From the NCBI RefSeq assembly GCF_001625215.2, contig NC_030387.2, positions 37,409,606-37,473,605 of the forward strand: a stretch of DNA of 64,000 nucleotides, read 5' to 3'. The notes beneath the pieces were generated by a model. It was not told the DNA's origin. It worked only from the letters and a program-made list of their open reading frames with translations, and did no database searches. Shown here piece after piece: positions 33,667 through 46,200 of this stretch (positions are counted from its first letter, which is position 1; each line of letters opens with the position of its first letter). Origin of the DNA: Daucus carota subsp. sativus. Taxonomy: Eukaryota; Streptophyta; Magnoliopsida; Apiales; Apiaceae. The position numbers were made by a program, and so were the translations under genes.

Positions 33667-34902
33667 TTAACAGGTCTCACTCGCACTGGCAGCTTCTTCT
33701 AAGTCAACAGAACCATCACCAACCAATCCAAGCTCTTCTTCAACCTTTTTTAATGTTTCCAAGAAACTAGGTGGGTAATTTTTCTTAGCAGCACGGATAA
33801 TCCCTTGGGCACGCTTCTTACTCTTCCTCTTTGCCAACCCAACCACCAATGGCTTCAAAATGCAAAAATCTGGCATTTTATTACCCCTCACACTATCCTT
33901 AAACACCCTGTATCCATACTCAAACATCTCGTTCTTAGCCAAGTAATGAATTAGAGTCCCAAATGTAGCCCCATGAGGATTACACCCATAATCATCCAGT
34001 CCTTCATAAACCTTCTTCGCTTCATCAATCATCCCATTCTTACAATAACAAGTCATCAAATAATTATAAGTTATTGTATCCGGTTTGACCCCCGCCTCCT
34101 TCATTTCCTCAATCATCTTCACCAAATCCTCAACCTTCCCATCCTGAGCATTCATCACCCTCACATTATACGCCCCAGTATCTGGCACAAAACCTTTACC
34201 CGTCATCTCACTCCACAACCTCTCCGCCTCATCAACCCTCCCTTTCTTATACAAAGCATGCAAAATCGTCGTAAACGTAACCACAGTCACTTCAACCCCT
34301 CTCTCCTCCATTTCCTTCAACTTCTCCACCCCCAATTCAGGCTTTCCATCATCGCAATAGGCCTTGACCAACAACCCATACGACACCTTATCCGGCAAAA
34401 ACCCATGCCTCTCAGGCATTTCATCAAACAGTTGGCACACTCTATCAAACAACTTGCAATGATTACACGCAGACAACAACGCATTAAACGAAACCACACT
34501 TCTCGGCGTACCCAACTCACCCATTTGCTCATAAACCCTATTAGCGTGATCAGGCATCCCAGCAAGCCCATAAGCCCTAATCAAAGTACTCACAAAAGCC
34601 TCTTCCTTAGCCTTGGGATCACTCTTCTTCGCCTCGAGGAGCTTCTCAATGTCATCGAAACGCTTAGCTTTAGCGAGACGCTTGACGGTTAAGTCCTGGG
34701 CGTGGCGAGCAAAGAGGGGCGAAATGTCGAGCTTAGAGACGGCTTGGTACAATTCCAAGACTTTGTTCGGGTCGTATTCGGTTCGGAGCTTGGATGTGTA
34801 CTGGGCTCGGGTCATTGGGAGGGATGGTGACTCCGCGGCGGCGCTGAAGGCGGCGGAGATCGATAAGCGACGGACGTGGCGGAGGGCGAGAGAAGACGAC
34901 AT
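33667..34902 (-). CDS. Pentatricopeptide repeat (PPR) protein, mitochondrial type, 411 aa
   Basis: Intronless, as usual for PPR genes. The N-terminus MSSSLALRHVRRLSISAAFS is basic, Ser/Ala-rich and lacks acids, a plausible mitochondrial presequence. About seven P-type 35-residue repeats follow from residue 102 to 346, for example VSFNALLSACNHCKLFDRVC, VTFTTILHALYKKGRVDEAE, ITYNYLMTCYCKNGMIDEAK and ATFGTLIHYLAKNEMFEYGY. There is no E, DYW or SMR domain, so it is a P-class protein, which usually binds one organellar RNA for processing, stability or translation. Gene order and sequence fit the pair At2g18520/At4g36680 as I recall them. A long antisense frame (33973-34692) is a shadow. The target RNA cannot be read from this alone. 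Confidence 0.94.
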   Translation of the reverse strand: MSSSLALRHVRRLSISAAFSAAAESPSLPMTRAQYTSKLRTEYDPNKVLELYQAVSKLDISPLFARHAQDLTVKRLAKAKRFDDIEKLLEAKKSDPKAKEEAFVSTLIRAYGLAGMPDHANRVYEQMGELGTPRSVVSFNALLSACNHCKLFDRVCQLFDEMPERHGFLPDKVSYGLLVKAYCDDGKPELGVEKLKEMEERGVEVTVVTFTTILHALYKKGRVDEAERLWSEMTGKGFVPDTGAYNVRVMNAQDGKVEDLVKMIEEMKEAGVKPDTITYNYLMTCYCKNGMIDEAKKVYEGLDDYGCNPHGATFGTLIHYLAKNEMFEYGYRVFKDSVRGNKMPDFCILKPLVVGLAKRKSKKRAQGIIRAAKKNYPPSFLETLKKVEEELGLVGDGSVDLEEAASASETC

Positions 34903-35174
34903 TTTTAGGGTTTAAGAGTTGGGATTGTGATGTAAAAAGGGGCTACGAGGGTTTATGGTTTTTCTGGTGAAGAGTTTCATCAATTGTAAAAAAATGAAAG
35001 ATGCTAGTTATGGAGAAATTGTTTTTAGAAAAAAAATCCCCAAATTCTGTTGATGATAATCTGTTTAAAAGATAAGTTGAAAAAGGAAAATAATTCAATA
35101 ATGAAAAGTCATACGGTATCTACAGATATAATCGAAATTGAATGTGTAAGATTATTATTTTCTAATTGGACTAT
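34903..35174. other. PPR promoter region
   Basis: Upstream of the minus-strand PPR gene; about 130 bp of balanced GC then AT-rich DNA. No clear core promoter motif. Confidence 0.35.
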
Positions 35175-36199
35175 GGGCCGTTTGGTTGAGTTTAAAAGAA
35201 GTAACTTATTATTTATAGTAAAAAAGTGGATTATAAGTGAAAAGTTGATTTGAACTAATAAATTATTAAAAGTGTTTGGATACTCGTGACTAGGGCTGAG
35301 CAAAACCGAACCGGAACCGAAGAACCGAACCGAACTGTGAAAATTCGGTCCGGTTCGGTTCCTTTTTTTTCAGAAATTCGGTTTTTTCGGTTTTTCGGTC
35401 CGGACCGAATTAAATTTCGGTTCGGTCCGGTTCTTTTGAAAAAATTTCGGTTCCGGACCGAAAGAACCGAACTATTTATATTAATTAAATATAATATATA
35501 ACTTATACATAATTGATTATACAGTATACAGGTATACCCACTGCCCGCTACAAACACCCAAACCCAGCCGCCCCCGCCTAAACCCTAATATCTACCAGTA
35601 ACCATCATAATCCAAGCAGCAATTCGCATACGTATCATTTTTAATTTGTTTGGTTTTAAGGTTGGAGCTTGATGGCACAAATGGGAGTTGAATGAACCCC
35701 ACATAAATCCAGACCAGTGTAAACTTTCAGAAAACTCACCGGAAGATATGTACAGTCAAACAAACTTCTTCCGAATCAGATGTAGAAGCTGCAATTTGTT
35801 TGGTGTTTGAACTGGATGTTTAATTTGTAAGACTTGCTATTTCACTTTTTTTTATAGAAAATTTCGGTTCTTTGAGGAAAAACCGAACCGAACCGTATTA
35901 TTTCGGTTCGGTTCCGGTTCGGTCCATAACATAATTTCGGTTCGGTTCGGTCCGGGAAAAAATGCTAATTCGGTTTTCGGTTCTTTCGGTTCGGTCCGGT
36001 TCTGGACCGAACCGACCGAATGCTCAGCCCTACTCGTGACTTCTTTTGTTTAGCTCCAAACTCAGAAAAAGCTAAGTTTCCTAACTTTTTTCCCGGGCTT
36101 TTAAGCCTCATTTTAAGCACTTCTCTTAAGTTGGCAACGTAAATAAGTTGAAGCAACTTATGTTCCAAATTAGCAATAACTTAAGTTTGCCAAACACCC
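35175..36199. mobile_element. Outer hAT-type MITE split by a nested insertion
   Basis: The left piece (35175-35282) begins GGGCCGTTTGGTTGAG and the right piece (36041-36199) ends CTTAAGTTTGCCAAACACCC. Together they make a roughly 270-bp MITE with GGGYSKTTTGG-type inverted ends. The insertion at 35291-36032 sits inside it. I could not confirm the outer target duplication. Confidence 0.55.
35291..36032. mobile_element. hAT-type non-autonomous element (CGGTTCGG-rich), 742 bp, with 8-bp TSD
   Basis: The terminal inverted repeat TAGGGCTGAGC (left) and GCTCAGCCCTA (right) is perfect over 11 bases and is flanked by a perfect 8-bp duplication CTCGTGAC (35283-35290 and 36033-36040). Both TAGGG ends and 8-bp duplications are hAT hallmarks. 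Subterminal arms of about 180 bp consist of iterated ACCGAACCG/CGGTTCGGT motifs. The centre (about 35500-35860) is unrelated DNA without a transposase and may be captured host sequence. Confidence 0.9.
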
Positions 36200-36279
36200 G
36201 CTATATATATTATTGGACTTATTTGAAAATAAGATATAAAAATTAAAATATATTTTTTTGAAATATTTTGAACCAGATA

Positions 36280-36540
36280 AGAGATACGATTGCATTCATT
36301 TGATAAAATATTTTAGTCTTTAGTATTTAAATTCAAAATTATTATTATTAATTTCTTGTAGTTTCTTAAAGCATGTTACACGCATGATTGCATGTATTTA
36401 ATAAAAAAATTTATCAAATAAATTTCTTAAATGCCTGCAATCATACGTGTAACATGCATATAAAAACTACAAAAAATTAATTAATAATAATTTCAAATTA
36501 TTATTTAATTTCAAGATACAAGATATTTTTTTATTATTAG
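36280..36540. mobile_element. Foldback MITE candidate, about 260 bp
   Basis: Left arm motifs (TTATTATTAATTTCTTGTAG, then GCATGTTACACG, then ATGATTGCATG) recur inverted in the right arm (GCAATCATACGTGTAACATGC, then CTACAAAAAATTAATTAATA). The arms meet near 36410. Borders are approximate. Confidence 0.6.
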
Positions 36541-36652
36541 ATCTGTTCAATTTCAAGAAACACATCCTTTACTTGGTTGGGTTGGGCTAGAAAAGGAAAT
36601 ACATGTGTCAAGGTTCATTCTGAATCCAGCTCCATTAGTGTAGGCCTGTCGC

Positions 36653-37340
36653 TTTTTTTTTTTTTTTTTACAAACAAAGTGATTTTATTAACTTGCATCA
36701 ACTAAAATTACAGACTTAATTCCAATAAGAACAGAACTCCTATCGAAAATCCAATTTGAAAAAGATGCAAAAACACAAATCACAGTCAGGACAAATCTCC
36801 CTGAGCTGACACTACAACTTGAATTGAAACATAACAACGAGTTAAGCCAATATCCGTTTATGTTTTCAGACTGTTTAACATCATGAATTTCAAAATTCTT
36901 CGAATGAAGGATTAAAACGGCCTCCCGGTCGATCAAATATGCACCAATCCTGAAACTAGTAATATCATAAATGATTTTCAGAAGCCCAATGTTCAGAAGC
37001 ACCCAAGCTATCTTCATGCCGAAAATCAGCTATAGACAAGCCGAAGGTGAAAGATCTCATAAGATGAACAAATTTTAGTTGTGAAAAGTAAGCTCTTGCA
37101 ATATCCGACACCAACCCAAATTCAATGCACGAAATACAGATCTCCCACAAAACCACATAAATCATTTTCAAAATAGTCAGGAATAAAACATAAACCAGCA
37201 TCCAAAAAACATACCTCAACATCCCAATAAAAAGGATAACAAGCCAAACACACGCCAATAGGCGAGACTAAAACTAAAAATTCAAAAATCTCTCAATGAC
37301 ACCAAATCTTGGTATGATGTTAAGGAGGAGGATTTGAATC
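36653..37340 (-). mobile_element. Possible retroposed sequence with poly(A) tail
   Basis: A run of 17 T at 36653-36669, read on the minus strand, is a poly(A) tail preceded by AATAAAATCACTTTG, which contains a polyadenylation-like hexamer. Two overlapping minus-strand frames (36688-37017 and 36965-37258) show no reverse transcriptase or other motif I recognise. It could be a LINE 3' end or a processed transcript. I found no matching target duplication. Confidence 0.35.
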
Positions 37341-37364
37341 TAGAGGTATTTTATTTTTTAAAAT

Positions 37365-37523
37365 ATCCGAATTAGACCCGAACCCGAACCGAAACCCGAA
37401 AAAACCCGACGGATCGGATCCGGATCTTCATTTTCTGAACCCGAACCCGATCCGAACCGAAATATAATGGATCGGGTCTGGATCTCAAGAAACCCGACCC
37501 GATCCGACCCGGTGCCATCCCTA
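37365..37523. repeat. CCCGAACC-rich repeat, probable hAT-like end
   Basis: Iterated ACCCGAACCCGAACCGAAACC and GATCCGACCCGG motifs end, on the minus strand, with TAGGGATGGCACCGGG, a typical hAT-like terminus. It resembles the subterminal arms of the element at 35291-36032, but only one end is evident. Confidence 0.5.
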
Positions 37524-38306
37524 TCTACAATTCTATCATTAGCATTTTCTCCTCTTATGTTTATCGAGACAAGGAGCTTGCTAACTGGTTTCTATTGACG
37601 TAAGTTTTTTTAATCGTATAAATATGTTACAATCTTGTCAATAATTTCTATTTTGGGCAGGTGTTAAGGACTTTCAGATTTAATTTATACTAAAAATTAT
37701 AAAACTTGCAGTAATAGTTGCTTTTACAGTTTTACTTCATTAATGTGCAAGAACAGTTCAAAATGTTTCCCTCCATTTTATATTTATGATTGTAACATCC
37801 TGGACACGTGCTTCTTTCCAAGAAGCTCTATAGTTTTGAGCCTTTTCCCAACTTCAGATGATGTTATTTGTTAGAAACTTGTACATCATATGTTTTAAAT
37901 TATATTGCTTTGAGTTTAATGCCTCTATATTGTGTATGTCTTTTTTATTAAGATCTGTGAAATATGCATTTTGGCGGACCCTAAGAAACATAAGTGCATG
38001 GGTGGGGTTGCCTAGTATGGAGATACGGTAATTTAACAAATCCAAAAATACTTGGATTCGGGTGCTGGTAAATTAATAAATTATTAAAAATAAAATAATA
38101 TATCATACATATATTTCAGGAGTTGCATTCTAATTAAACTAAATAGTCAAATAAATAAGTTCATTATCTTTAATAATTAATAAAAATTACTCAATAGCAC
38201 AGCTGATTCATTATTATAAAGTAGTTAGGTGATTAAGTTATTACTTAATTACTTAATTCATATGAATATGATGTAAAGTAATTAGACACCCATTACATAT
38301 AATCTA

Positions 38307-38587
38307 CTCCCTCCGTCCCACCCAATTCTTTACATTGGGTTTGGGCACGGAGGTTAAGAAATTTGTATAAAGTAGTAGAAAAGAGAAAGAAAAGTGGGTG
38401 AAGTGGCGGGACCCACTGATTTTTAATATATAAAAGAGAGATAGTGGAGTAAAAGTAGTGTGAAAAGGAAGAAAAAGTGGGAAAGTGGTGGGACCCATTA
38501 ACTATTTTAGGAAAGTTTTGTAATGTAAAGAAATGGGTGGGACGGCCAAATAAGGAAACTGTAAAGAATCTGGTGGGACGGAGGGAG
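38307..38587. mobile_element. Stowaway MITE, 281 bp, TA target
   Basis: CTCCCTCCGTCCCACCCAAT at the left is matched by inverted GGTGGGACGGAGGGAG at the right, with TA on both sides (38305-38306 and 38588-38589). This is the classical Stowaway (Tc1/mariner-derived) terminus. Internal subterminal repeats TTCTTTACA/TGTAAAGAA are also present. Confidence 0.93.
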
Positions 38588-38589
38588 TA

Positions 38590-40286
38590 CATTACTTTCT
38601 TTCACCGCCAAGTGGGAGAAGAATCCCCGCACCCAAAGAACCCGGTGCCCCGGATGAGAGCATAATCTTTGTTACATAGGGCAGACCAAGTACCTAATTG
38701 CTTACACACACACGCAAGTTTGTATTTTGCATGCTTGCTGAGTGACTGTGTCTATGATGCTATATTTATACAATGCTGGTTCCAGAAACTTATAAAATTT
38801 AATTTGGTGAACATGAACTGATGAATTATGATGGATAAGACTTTATCATACTTGGGAGCAGATTATGGGCTGGATCAGGTTATACATTTTGTATCTTATT
38901 TAGTAGTACACTCAGTGCACATTGATAAAGAGGATCTAAGTTGGGGGGTCAAACTAATTTCTTCACATGGCTGACACGGGGGTTTGGCTTCTTTGTTGGA
39001 GTTTCAAACTATATTAGTCTCGTTGGTACTAGATATCATTTCCAGACCAATGAGATGGGGAATATTAGCAGATGTGAGTTCGATTCTGCCATTCTCATGC
39101 ATATTTTCCCCAGTCTCCAATTCTTGAAGATTTTGACTGGACCTTTGATGTCTGGAGGTTTGCTACAGTTAGTTCATAATATTTTCCCCGGTATTTGTTT
39201 GATACGGAAGATCATGAAATAGTGTATCTTCCTAATACTTCATGAAATAGTGCGGAGAAGCGAGTACATTTATGTACGATTTTAATTCTAAGCCGAACGA
39301 CTTGCGAACAGATAGACTTAAAAACACAATAACCCCACGGCTAGTATATATGGGTTTGGGTTGGGTACTTAGATCCTCACCAACCAAAACTATTACTGTT
39401 TTTCTTTATTTTATTTTTTTTCGTACTACTATGATATAGCCTAATTTTATATACTTCAGGAGTGTACCAGCTGAATTATGAGTGTTTCTCAAATTCAGAA
39501 AAGACATATCTAATTTATATTTCACAAAATATTTAACATTTTTTTTATGGAAACAAAATATTTAACCCTTGATCATTATTTTAAATTAATTTTTAAAATA
39601 ATGTGATATTTAATGAGAATTAAGCATTATTTTTGACAATGCAGGCTTAGATGTCTTACAAATTAGTATACGCAGACTTAGATGCCTTACAAATTATTAG
39701 TATCTGTTCTAATAATTCTCGGAGTGTACCAGAATTGAATCCGGATGTCTCGGGACAATAGAGGATAAACCCACCACCTTACTTGAACATGATTACATTA
39801 AAAAATGATGGGGGTCTTTACATATTTTATAAACTGACAGATTTTAGGAAGTTGCGCTTAAAAAACTACGCTAAAATCAGTTGCATAAAATCAACATTAA
39901 AATGAGTTACATAACTATTAGAAACTCCATCGTATACACCTTCGATTTATATCTACCATCCATGTATTAACACACAGTTGTATCACTCGATTTATATCTA
40001 CCATCCATGCTTTATCGCACAGTTGTATCATGAATGTTGGAACTGCCAAAATCCCAGTATAAATGAAGTACAAATCAAAGCTAAAAACAATAGGCAGGCA
40101 TTGATGTAGATGCATTGTTCACTTAAATCCCCAAGATATTCAAGTTTCATATCACTAAGTCTAAAGTTCAGATTTTATATAACTCCAGCAATAATAACTT
40201 TTAACTTCACACAACAAAAAACCGAATCCTAAAAACTACTTTCAACTAGTCCAGCAAAACAAAAGCCAGAAACCACAAGGCATAAA
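38590..40286. other. Intergenic DNA and U2AF65 3' flank
   Basis: No gene is supported. A plus-strand frame at 38941-39222 (93 codons) has no motif I know. A 45-bp tandem duplication lies at 39942-40031. The last roughly 150 bp probably include the U2AF65 3' UTR. Confidence 0.4.
39942..40031. repeat. Tandem duplication, 45-bp unit x 2
   Basis: TCGATTTATATCTACCATCC begins each of two adjacent 45-bp copies (39942 and 39987), both ending ACAGTTGTATCA; they differ at a few positions. Confidence 0.85.
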
Positions 40287-43200
40287 CTAGCCGTCATACT
40301 CCTGTTGGTGGAATTTGTTCTCTGGGTAAAAAACAGCAACAACTTGATTTCCACCAAACTTTCTTCCATTCAACCCAGCTCGAGCTTTCGATGCACCTTC
40401 AGCATCAACGTAGTCCAAGAAAACCTAAGGGGAAAAAGACAAGCTTTAATCAGCGTTGTGAAATATGTTTGTGTGAGGTATACTGCTACAGTTTTTATAG
40501 GGAGCTATTAATGTGAAAGGAATATATATATATAACTATGGTTTTGGACTAACTTTGCCGACCCCCGGGGATGGTTCACCATTGGGATTTGGGCGCGGGA
40601 TAACTACATTCACCAACTCACCTGCAGATAAAAAGTCAAGAACCCAAGCAGACTAAACCCAAAAAGGGAAAGAGTAAACAAGTATGCGAATGACTATAGA
40701 GTTAGAAATCATCTGTCATCTGTATGCAAGTGGATTGATCTTATATAGCAGGCTGTAAAACAAAAAGATTTGCCACAAAGACAATCAATGCACATAATGA
40801 TTGAATAGAACTTGATATATATTATATAACTGAAAGGTAATGCCTTGCGTAAGCTTTACCAAATTTTTCACATTCTGTTCTCATGTCTTCCAGTATGTCC
40901 TCATAGTCCTCATCGTCTCTAAGCTCATCCTCACTTACCACCTGAGTTAAGCATAAAACCTTGCTTGCGGCGCCTGAAGTAGGTTGTAACATGAGCCTCT
41001 GAAAAAACAAACAAACAAATTCATTAGAAAACACTGAGAATTTTTTTTACTTAAAATAAACAAACTTAAGGAATGAGCAAAAGAATTGCTACCTGCAAAG
41101 CAATTTGTTGCTGTGCATGCAATAATACACTTTCTTGCTCAGGTTTAGGCTGTGTGGTACCCTGATTAGCACGCCTAACTGTGAGAGTTTTATCACCCAT
41201 TTTAATCCCATTAAGAGCCGCACAAGCAATATCTGTAACAGAGAGATCTTGGTAGACACAGAATGCATAACCCTTTGAGTTTCCAGTTTCTCTGTCCTTC
41301 ACCAAATCAAAACCACGAAGAGGCCCAAAAGACTCTAGAAGCTCCCTAATCTGTGCCTCAGTGAAATAATACGGAAGCCCGCCAACAAAAATACGATCAG
41401 GACCCTCAAGCCCACCAGCTGAACCAGGTGTTAAACCAACAGCACCCAGATTCAGATTAGGATTAGGCTGGCTTGGACCAAGAGTAGCAGCTAGTGAGGG
41501 ATTGTAATCGCTAGGTCTCCTGACTTTCACAGGTGCTCCCTGGTTATAAATTTACAGTCAGCATAAAATAGTTCATTTTTTATAAGACAGATGAAAATAG
41601 TTACAACTATTTCTAACAGCTCACAAAAATATACTCAGTATTACAGATGAGATATACTTTTCTTAGTACAAAGTTAGTTACTATATTCCTACACGTGGTC
41701 TGATGTGCACATCTCACATAGTTTGAGGAAATTATAGATACAGCTGGTAAGAGTACAACGCGGGTTTCCCACCCATGTGCCACATCATGTAGTAGGAAAA
41801 TGTTGGTATCTTTTGCAGTAAGGGTATACCAATTCTTTATTCTCCTCATAATAAATAAAATTGCAGTGACACACCATTTCTCCTCGGTAAATAAAATTAC
41901 CAAGGTAAGAAAAGTAAAATCAGAAAAGCCACTAGCTCCAATAACAAGAAGTCAATGCATACATCAATCAAACACAAGGAAATGGAAGTATACAACACCT
42001 AAAAAAGAGAGAAAATGATAATCAGAAGTTCAGAATACCTCAAAGATAATGCCGTCTAATGCCATTGCATTACTTGCCTCCTCAACAGATCTCATTTCAA
42101 CAAAAGCAAACTTCTTTTCATGGTTTATATAAACATTAACGACAGCATCCCCTGATCATTCCAGCAGCAGAAATTAAAAGGTAAGTAAACTAAAAGATTG
42201 GTTTTGTTGGTTTTCAAAGAATACGACATTTACAGCTACTAACCTGGACCGGCTGTGTTCCCACCAATAGCAGACATAACATGACTGAAGAACGTAGCCA
42301 CCGACTGCAAAAAAGGGGTTAAAAAAAAAAAAGCAAATTAACATTTTGAAGTTTCACAATTATGTTATCACTGCTCTTTACAAATTAACAGTGAACAGTC
42401 AACTAGCAGCGATTCAATTGAAAAAAAACACATCATTACCAATTGATTAATGTAAATATAGCTGTATTAACTATCAAGACAACAAATCCAACAAAAGCAG
42501 AAAATTTGAGAAATTTTTTAATTTTTTTTAAAAAAACAAATATTAGATCACTATACATAAGGCTAAATACCTGTTCATTTGCAGTTGGCGAAAGCCCACC
42601 AACATACACCCGCCGAGCATGTCTAGTAGCCTGATGCGGTAATTCAATAAAAAGTGATGATTAAACTCACAATACAACTGAAGCAATAGTACAATTATTT
42701 AATTATAACATTAATTGGTATTTCCATGCTAACCTGCTGAGTCATTGCCTGTACTGGCATAGCAGCAGGAAGAACTCCAAACTGTGCACAAAAAATGAAA
42801 TCACAATGAGATCAAAAGCATTCAAAAATATCCTATGAGCCAAAACATTTTTCTGACGATTTACCTGTCCCGGGGTTATAGGAAACATGTTAGGTAACAT
42901 TCCAGGAATGGCTTGGGTGGTCCCGATAATTTGGCCTGTCAAGGGTACATAGTTAGTATCTCATTAAAGCATAATCTTTATTGTTATTCAATATGCCGGA
43001 CACAACTGACACAGACTACCAACCTTTCATATAAGTTACTATCAATTTTTAAATTCTTACTGCAAGGTCCTTTTACGAAGAATATACATCATATTCAAGT
43101 ACTAGAGGAAATATTCGTAAAACTACCAAAACAAGCAATTCCCGGTTGAAGACGATCCATCAAAATGGAGCACTGATTCTCCCTTGTGCATATAAGCTAT

Positions 43201-46200
43201 AGAAGTCGGCTCACCCCCATTGCACAGAGGGGCCAGTAGCCCAAATTTGCCTTCTTAAATAAGACAAGACAAAGAACAAACAAAACAAACACCAAAACAC
43301 AAGACAGAACCAAAATTCTCTCAGTTTCAGAATTATTTCACTAAAAAAGAAATTAAAAAAAAAAAAACATCTTTATTGTATGATGACTCTATCACTGCAC
43401 ATGCAAATGAAAAGACTGAGTATGCTTACCATATAACACCATGAACTGAATGGACTTTCCACACTAGATCATAAGAAGGGGAAAAAAACAGTTATCAGAA
43501 AGTAAACTGCAACAATACATGATATGACATGTACCTGTAGCAGCAGCAGCAGTAACAGCAGCATTAGCTAACATTGCAGGACCAGGAGGCGCCATATCAA
43601 ATCCGCTAACCCTTTTGCTGCAAGATATTCCATCAGCAGACATCATTTGAAGTGAATAAAAGTATAAAACTAAAGCAATTACTTATTTACTACAGAAAAT
43701 TATGAACAAAATATAGCAAGAAAAAATGATTACAACCTCGATTACTAGTCTTTATCTGATCCAACTCCTAACTAAAAGTATGAATAATTTATTGCTACCT
43801 CTTTTCTCATGTATCTGCTTTTTCAGATTGTCGCACACAGACCAACATCTCACTTATTACTTCAAATATTGATGTAATTAATTATTTGTTTACAAGAAGG
43901 CCCCAAGTAGTCAAATACTCCCTCCATCCCATTTTAAGTGTCCTGTTTTGACTTTCAACGGTCAAATTGACCAATTTTTGACCAAGCATAAAGAACAAAT
44001 CCGTTATTATTTTAAAAAACTAAAAATTACATTTAATAGTATATTGTATGTACTTTATAATGACATAATTTTTTTTACTTTTAAAATTTATATTATGTTT
44101 GTAAATCTCAGTCAAAAGTTGGTCAATTTGACCATTCAAAAGTCAAACAGGACACTTAAAATGGGATGGAGGGAGTAATTTAAATACATCATTTATTATC
44201 ATATAGGGATTCTGGAATTCTAACACCAATTAGACCTTGGAAATGTGACAAAAGCAGATATTTTAAAGGAAAAAAAAACAATTTTTTTTTAAAAAGGATA
44301 GCCATGAACTTAGGGAGTATGTTGTCTAGAGGACTAGAGCATATATCTAAAGATGATGGTATGACCATGATTTCCAATGCTATCCCAGGAAAACCCGATT
44401 CAACACATGAATACCAGAAACAAGGAGAGCGTGAATGTGATTACAAGAGATTGTATTATAGCAAAACGATTAGCTTCAAAATTAGAAGACTGGTGGTTAT
44501 TAAAGTAAAAGTAGAACCATAAATAGTTATTGCAGATTTCAGTAGAGCAAACGAAAAGTGATATACATCACAAGGTACACTCCCTTTCTATTCTTTAACA
44601 TAAAATGCCTGCTGCGTAAATGACATAATGTATCAACAATATATTGGGGAACCTTGATTCATGTAGAACTCTTCAGCTACTACGCTCAATATTGATAGGC
44701 AACAGAATGACACATACTCATACAGCCAACATGCAAGTAAAACATTTATTACTATTAGAAGACCATTACTATCCAGAATGTGTCCTCTACATGGTCACTT
44801 CATATTTTACAAAATATGTAGTCTAGTCTATTTAGTATTAAGAAAGTATTTGACAATATTCAGGTTTGAAAAAAATATAGATAATACAATAAAAAGTGGG
44901 CTTGCTATATGTATAGGCGAACTTCCTAAAATCGGGAACACAAGTGAAGAAAATATGAGGATTTTATATTTCAAGTTTCCTAAACTCATTTTTTTACTCA
45001 AATTTAAAACACATGAATAATTTTTTGGCAAAAAACAATAAAATGAAAGCTTTTACAATGTCTACCACAGACTCATATATACTCATCATTGATAATAATT
45101 GCTAACTTCTAAGACACTACAATTTTTTTACAATGGCATTACAAATACCTTTTTGAGCGTGAACGAGAGCGAGAACGGGAGCGTGATCTTGACTTGGATC
45201 TATGTTCAGATCGAGCCCTAGAGCGAGACTTGGACCTGCGGCTATGCCTCTCTTCTCTGTCCCTGTCATAATCCCTTCTCCTGCAGACGGGCCACAGTTG
45301 CTTATTAAATATCATGAACAGTCAGGTATACACACACACACACACGCAAACATACAAAAGTTAAAAATAGCATCAAAATTCTATTACCTATCATAATCTC
45401 GGCTTCTGTGATAATCATCATCGTCATCTCGGCCTCTTCCACGTTCCCTCCTCTCACTTCGTTCCCTCTCTCTATGACGATCTCGATCCTTATGGTGACG
45501 ATCCCTTTCCCGTTCCCCATCTCTATCCCTGTCTCTATCTCTATCTCTGCTTCCCCTGTCCTTTTCTCTGCCCCTGTCTCTCTCCTTGTCCCTGTCCCTG
45601 TCTCTCTCCCTGTCCTTGTCCCTCCCCCTGTCTTTCTCCCTATCTCGATCCCTACTTCTAGAAGACTCCCTTTCATGATCCCGGGATTCACGCTGCAGAT
45701 AAGTCACCGTTAAGTAGCAAAGTCATAGACAATAAATGAATGTACAACAAATTAACTATTCAAACATAAAAAACATCGAAAATAAATATTAAAAAACCTA
45801 AGGTGCAACAATATAAATATTACAAAAAACCCAAACACACAATTTCAAATCGAAAACCTAGCTAGTGCTCTGTCACTAGAGACATGTCACATAATTATCC
45901 ATATGTTTTATCCACATACAGCCCGAGCAGCAAGAACAATAATTACATACTCATTGGAACGCAATTGCGTAAACCTATACACATATATGCCAGTTCAACG
46001 AAGAAGCAAAACATCGTAACAAACTCAATATAACCTCCAACAAATTCCACTAGTATATTAAATCACTAAATTCCAAAAAGAACCAACAAACAACATATAA
46101 GTAAATACGTGCACATGTGTAAACCCTAAATTAAACAAAAAATTCTCAATTAAACACAGACACAATAATAAATCACCAAAAATGAATTGAATTAACAAAA

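Noticed and set aside
33973-34692. 239-codon open frame on the plus strand inside the PPR gene
   Set aside because: It is antisense to a well-supported PPR gene, has no start context or domain, and is rich in Ile/His/Pro, which follows from the complementary codons.
36688-37258. Two overlapping minus-strand hydrophobic frames (109 and 97 codons)
   Set aside because: No conserved motif, overlapping frames, and position next to a poly(T) tail suggest retroposed non-coding DNA rather than a gene.
39060-39110. tRNA-like B-box (GAGTTCGATTC)
   Set aside because: No acceptor stem, D-arm or anticodon arm can be folded around it.
38941-39222. 93-codon plus-strand frame
   Set aside because: No family resemblance, no promoter or splice evidence, and it lies in a repeat-rich spacer.
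45408-45713. Plus-strand frame of 101 codons rich in Pro/Ser/Ile
   Set aside because: It is the complement of the Arg/Asp/Glu-rich RS exon of U2AF65.
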